Assembly: GCF_013267355.1 (NCBI RefSeq)
Contig: NZ_CP053985.1
Span: forward strand, 5,828,001 to 5,892,000
Reading direction: 5' to 3'
Origin: Achromobacter pestifer
Lineage (GTDB): Bacteria > Pseudomonadota > Gammaproteobacteria > Burkholderiales > Burkholderiaceae_B
DNA length: 64,000 nt
The stretch's first letter is position 1. Each line of letters opens with the position of its first letter. Below the pieces are notes generated by a model, which worked only from the letters and a program-made list of their open reading frames with translations, did no database searches and was not told the origin of the DNA. Shown in pieces: positions 60,943-64,000 of this stretch. Position numbers and translations under genes: made by a program.

Positions 60943-62274
60943 ATGGACCAGTCAGTAGAGAGCATTGCGGCGCCTCCCGTTGCCGCAGACAAGGATCCCC
61001 TGGCGGCGCGGGATGATGCGCTGTATCGGAAGGTGGCGTGGAGGCTGCTGCCGTTTTTGATGGTGTGCTACATCGCGGCGTTCCTGGACCGGGTGAACGT
61101 CGGCTTTGCCAAGTTGCAGATGCTGGACGATCTGAAGTTCAGCGAAACGGTGTACGGCCTGGGCGCGGGCATTTTCTTCATCGGCTATTTCCTGTTCGAG
61201 GTGCCGAGCAACGTGCTGATGCACCGCATCGGCGCGAAGAAGACGCTGGCGCGCATCATGATCTTGTGGGGCATCATCTCGGCCGCCATGGCGCTGACGC
61301 AGACGCCGACCCAGTTCTACATCCTGCGCTTCCTGCTGGGGGCGGCCGAGGCCGGCTTCTATCCCGGGATCATCCTGTACCTGACCTATTGGTTTCCGTC
61401 GAACCGGCGCGGCCAGATCGTGGCGGTGTTCATGACGGCGGTGCCGTTCGCCGGCATCCTGGGCGGGCCGCTGTCGGGGTGGGTGATGGAGGCTTTCCAT
61501 GACACGCACGGCATGGCCGGCTGGCAGTGGATGTTCATCATCGAGGCGATTCCCTCGGTGCTGCTGGGCCTGGCGGTGTTCTGGTACTTGGATGACCGCA
61601 TCGACGATGCGCGCTGGCTCTTGCCGGCGGAGAAGTCGCGGCTGGGTCAGAACCTGCAGAGCGAGAAGACCGCCAAGACGGAGCATGTGTCGATGCTGAC
61701 GCTGCTCAAGGACCGGCGCGTCGTGCATATGGCGCTGATCTGCTATTGCACGGTGTCCAGCCTGTCGGGCCTGGCGTTCTGGATTCCTTCAGTGATCCGT
61801 TCCACCGGCGTGGTGTCGCTGCTGGACATTGGCCTGCTGACGGCGGTGCCGAACGTGTGCGCGGTGATCTCGATGGTGCTGGTGTGCCGCCATTCGGACG
61901 CGACGCGGGAACGCCGCTGGCACATGATCGTGCCTTTCCTGGTGGGCGGGACGGGCTTGGCGCTCAGCACGCTGTTCAGCCATAACCCGGTTCTGGCCGT
62001 GGCCATGCTGTCGGTGGCGGCCGCCGGCTGCATGGTGTGCTCGCCGTTGTTCTGGAGCCTGCCGACCTCGTTCCTGGAAGGCAAGAGCGCGGCGGCGGGC
62101 ATTGCCGGGATCAATTCGTTCGCCGGGCTGGCGGCTTTTGTCAGCCCCTATGCCATCGGCTGGATCAAGGACCTGACCGGGTCGACCGACTGGGGCATGT
62201 ATTTCCTTGCCAGCTTCGCGCTGATCGGGGCGGTGCTGGTCTACCGCGTGCCGAAGAGCCTGGTCAACCGGTAG
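60943..62274 (+). CDS. MFS transporter, anion:cation symporter (ACS) family
   Basis: 443 residues, 12 helices. ACS hallmarks: LPFLMVCYIAAFLDRVNVGFAK at helix 1, GYFLFEVPSNVLMHRIGAKK in loop 2-3 and RFLLGAAEAGFYPGIILYLTYWF (~125-148). Family members import organic anions such as phthalate, tartrate, allantoate or 4-hydroxyphenylacetate. It lies in the DpaL operon and is the probable uptake system for the pathway's substrate. A good ribosome site is not obvious; the frame and start MDQSVES fit the family. Confidence 0.92.
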   Translation: MDQSVESIAAPPVAADKDPLAARDDALYRKVAWRLLPFLMVCYIAAFLDRVNVGFAKLQMLDDLKFSETVYGLGAGIFFIGYFLFEVPSNVLMHRIGAKKTLARIMILWGIISAAMALTQTPTQFYILRFLLGAAEAGFYPGIILYLTYWFPSNRRGQIVAVFMTAVPFAGILGGPLSGWVMEAFHDTHGMAGWQWMFIIEAIPSVLLGLAVFWYLDDRIDDARWLLPAEKSRLGQNLQSEKTAKTEHVSMLTLLKDRRVVHMALICYCTVSSLSGLAFWIPSVIRSTGVVSLLDIGLLTAVPNVCAVISMVLVCRHSDATRERRWHMIVPFLVGGTGLALSTLFSHNPVLAVAMLSVAAAGCMVCSPLFWSLPTSFLEGKSAAAGIAGINSFAGLAAFVSPYAIGWIKDLTGSTDWGMYFLASFALIGAVLVYRVPKSLVNR

Positions 62275-62334
62275 GCGCCGCCCTCCATTCACAGGCGGGC
62301 GCGTCGCGCCCGTCATTCTCAGACAGGAATGATG

Positions 62335-63477
62335 ATGACTCTGGACGTAGTTGCGTTGACGCAGGCAATGGTGCGCATTCCCAGCCTTTCGGGCAAGGAA
62401 GGCGAGATGGCGGCGCTGATGGCCGCGACCCTGCGCGAGGCGGGCTTCAGCTCGGTCACGACCGATGGCAATGGCTCGGTGCTGGGCCTGATCGGCCCGG
62501 CGGATGCGGACGTGGCCTTGCTGTTCGACGGGCACATGGATGTGGTGCCGGTGGCGGGCGACTGGCGCTTTGATCCGTTCGGCGCCGAGATCCGGGATGG
62601 CCGGCTGTACGGGCGTGGCAGCACCGACATGAAGGGCGGCATCGCCGCGGCGATCTGCGGCGTGGCGGAGGCGGCGCGGGAGGGCTTGAAGCGCCGCGTG
62701 GCGGTGTCGGCCAGCGTGCTGGAGGAAATCATCGAAGGGCATGCGCTGGCTTCGGTGCTGGACGCCTGCGCGCCGCAGGCGGTGGTCATCTGCGAGCCTT
62801 CGAAATTGCAGATCAAGGCGGGGCAGAAGGGACGGGTGGAGCTGCTGCTGACTTTCCACGGCAAGCCGGCGCACGCGGCGACGCCGCATATTGGCGTCAA
62901 TCCCCTGCATGCGGCGGCGCGGGCACTGGCCGTGCTGGAAAGCCTGCCGCTGCCGCGCGACGAGGTGCTAGGCCAGGCGCTGCTGGTGCCGACGGACATC
63001 GTGTCGCATCCTTACCCGTCGATCTCCATGATTCCGATCTCGACGACGATACGCTTCGACCGGCGCACCGTGTCGGGCGAAAGCCTGGAGGACGTGTTGG
63101 CGCAGATCCGCGGGCATCTGACGGCACATGGCCTGTCTGATTTCACCTTGCAGGTCAGCGAGGATCGGGTGGCGACCTATACCGGGCAGCACGCGACGCC
63201 GCCGCGCTGGCTGCCGGGTTGGCGTTGCGACGAAGAGGCCGGGCTGTTGCAGGCTGCACGCGCGGCGGTCAGCGGCAGCGGCCGGGATCCGGTGGTCGGC
63301 AGTTGGGCATTCTGCACCAACGGGTCGGAATCGGCCGGGCGCCGCGGCATTCCGACGATAGGCCTGGGACCGGGCAATGAAGAGGATGCCCATACGATCG
63401 ACGAATCCATTGCGCTGGAGCAGCTGGAAGGCGCCCGCGGCATCTATCGGAACCTGGTGCGCGCCGTCTGCGGTTAA
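62335..63477 (+). CDS. YgeY-like M20 family hydrolase
   Basis: 380 residues from the third of three clustered ATGs, the one with the best distance from AGGA; the first lies six bases upstream. M20 landmarks: LLFDGHMDVVPV (~60), YGRGSTDMKGGIAAAI (~100), EEIIEG for the metal glutamates (~130) and NEEDAHTIDE with the last His (~350). In E. coli, ygeY sits beside ygeX (dpaL) and ygeW, and this gene keeps that association. It probably deacylates or deamidates a diaminopropionate derivative. It overlaps the convergent LysR stop by two to four bases. Confidence 0.88.
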   Translation: MTLDVVALTQAMVRIPSLSGKEGEMAALMAATLREAGFSSVTTDGNGSVLGLIGPADADVALLFDGHMDVVPVAGDWRFDPFGAEIRDGRLYGRGSTDMKGGIAAAICGVAEAAREGLKRRVAVSASVLEEIIEGHALASVLDACAPQAVVICEPSKLQIKAGQKGRVELLLTFHGKPAHAATPHIGVNPLHAAARALAVLESLPLPRDEVLGQALLVPTDIVSHPYPSISMIPISTTIRFDRRTVSGESLEDVLAQIRGHLTAHGLSDFTLQVSEDRVATYTGQHATPPRWLPGWRCDEEAGLLQAARAAVSGSGRDPVVGSWAFCTNGSESAGRRGIPTIGLGPGNEEDAHTIDESIALEQLEGARGIYRNLVRAVCG

Positions 63478-64000
63478 GGCACCTGCATGCCGGGCAGGCG
63501 GGCCAGCCGGTCATTCAGGAAGTCGATCAGCAGCCGCGCCCGCAGCGACTGGTAGCGGCGCGATGGATAGATGAGGAAGGCTTCTTGCGGCGTGGCGCTC
63601 CATTTGGGCAGGACGCGCAGCAGTTCGCCGCTGGCGATCAGGTCCTGCACCAGCCACGCGGGGCACAATCCGATGCCGGCTCCCATGGCCAGGCTTTCGC
63701 GGATGGCCAGGGCGTTGTTGACGCGGAAACGCCCCTGGGTCTGGACCGTGGCGAGCGTGGCGCCCTGGTGCAGTTCCAGGGTGTCGCCGGCAGCCAGCCA
63801 GGCAAAGCGCACGTACTCGTGAGCGGCCAGATCGCGGGGCGCGCGGGGCTTGCCGTGCTGCGCCAGGTAGGAGGGGGCGGCGACCAGATAGCGCGGCGAC
63901 ATGGCCGCCTTGCGCGCGATGGCGTTGGGCGGCAGGTTGCCGCCCAGTCGCAGCGCCACGTCCACGCCTTCTTCCACCAGGTCCACGTAGCGGTCGTTCA
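63474..64000 (-). CDS. LysR family transcriptional regulator, C-terminal part
   Basis: The last ~175 residues of a LysR effector domain; the gene runs off the right edge (the upstream codons at 64000 still read in frame NDRYVDLVEEG). Landmarks: DLVEEGVDVALRLGG, the usual YLVAAPSYLAQHGKP, and the FLIYPSRRYQSLRARLLIDFL C-terminus of CrgA/DmlR-like regulators. The HTH is outside the window. Convergent with the YgeY-like gene, so it may control genes to the right. Confidence 0.9.
   Translation of the reverse strand, partial: NDRYVDLVEEGVDVALRLGGNLPPNAIARKAAMSPRYLVAAPSYLAQHGKPRAPRDLAAHEYVRFAWLAAGDTLELHQGATLATVQTQGRFRVNNALAIRESLAMGAGIGLCPAWLVQDLIASGELLRVLPKWSATPQEAFLIYPSRRYQSLRARLLIDFLNDRLARLPGMQVP

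Overview
The window is a 64 kb piece of a GC-rich betaproteobacterial chromosome, most likely from Achromobacter, Bordetella or a close Alcaligenaceae relative. This rests on strong GC bias at third positions, two Bug-type tripartite tricarboxylate receptor proteins, many LysR/GntR/IclR/RpiR-controlled catabolic cassettes and the general style of the genes. Taxonomy is inferred from gene content, not from a marker gene. No rRNA, tRNA or CRISPR array was seen.

Region by region. 1-13.9 kb is ordinary chromosome: YciI-like proteins, a SulP anion transporter, an Lrp/LysE pair, a MotA/MotB-type stator pair, a GNAT acetyltransferase, a long NYN-LOTUS protein, several regulators, a Bug receptor and small envelope proteins. 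14-25 kb is a peptide-utilisation locus. A GntR regulator, a full oligopeptide ABC transporter and an M20 dipeptidase run leftward; a class V aminotransferase and a serine hydrolase run rightward. Three GGTATACA-type sites lie in the shared promoter region. 25.1-25.96 kb holds three tandem copies of a ~285 bp unit built from alternating inverted 34 bp motifs (REP/BIME-like). 26-38.8 kb carries an aldo-keto reductase, a GMC oxidoreductase with an MHS transporter and IclR regulator, a GntR/Bug/M20D cassette, a DHA2 exporter, small enzymes, a LON-domain protein and a stand-alone ParB-like protein.

38.9-41.6 kb is AT-richer and contains small genes that look like orphan immunity genes (a SUKH/SMI1-KNR4 protein, a DUF6881-like protein, two unknowns). 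41.7-47 kb has an NAD(P)-binding protein, an alpha/beta hydrolase, a LysR regulator, a secreted protein with an internal duplication, an MlaC-like protein and an M15 peptidase. 47-55.9 kb looks like a decayed acquired island. It holds an RlmN-family gene with a C-terminal frameshift, a HEPN-like protein, remnants of a P-loop ATPase and of a second gene, a short tyrosine recombinase, a tight two-gene DUF262 + HEPN operon (the best candidate for a little-described defence system), and a second-copy-like cysS preceded by a terminator hairpin.

56.4-64 kb is a catabolic operon: RpiR regulator, diaminopropionate ammonia-lyase, an allantoate/N-carbamoyl amidohydrolase, a D-N-carbamoylase-like nitrilase, an MFS importer and a YgeY-like M20 hydrolase. 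Together they suggest breakdown of a ureido or N-acyl derivative of 2,3-diaminopropionate to pyruvate and ammonia (inference).
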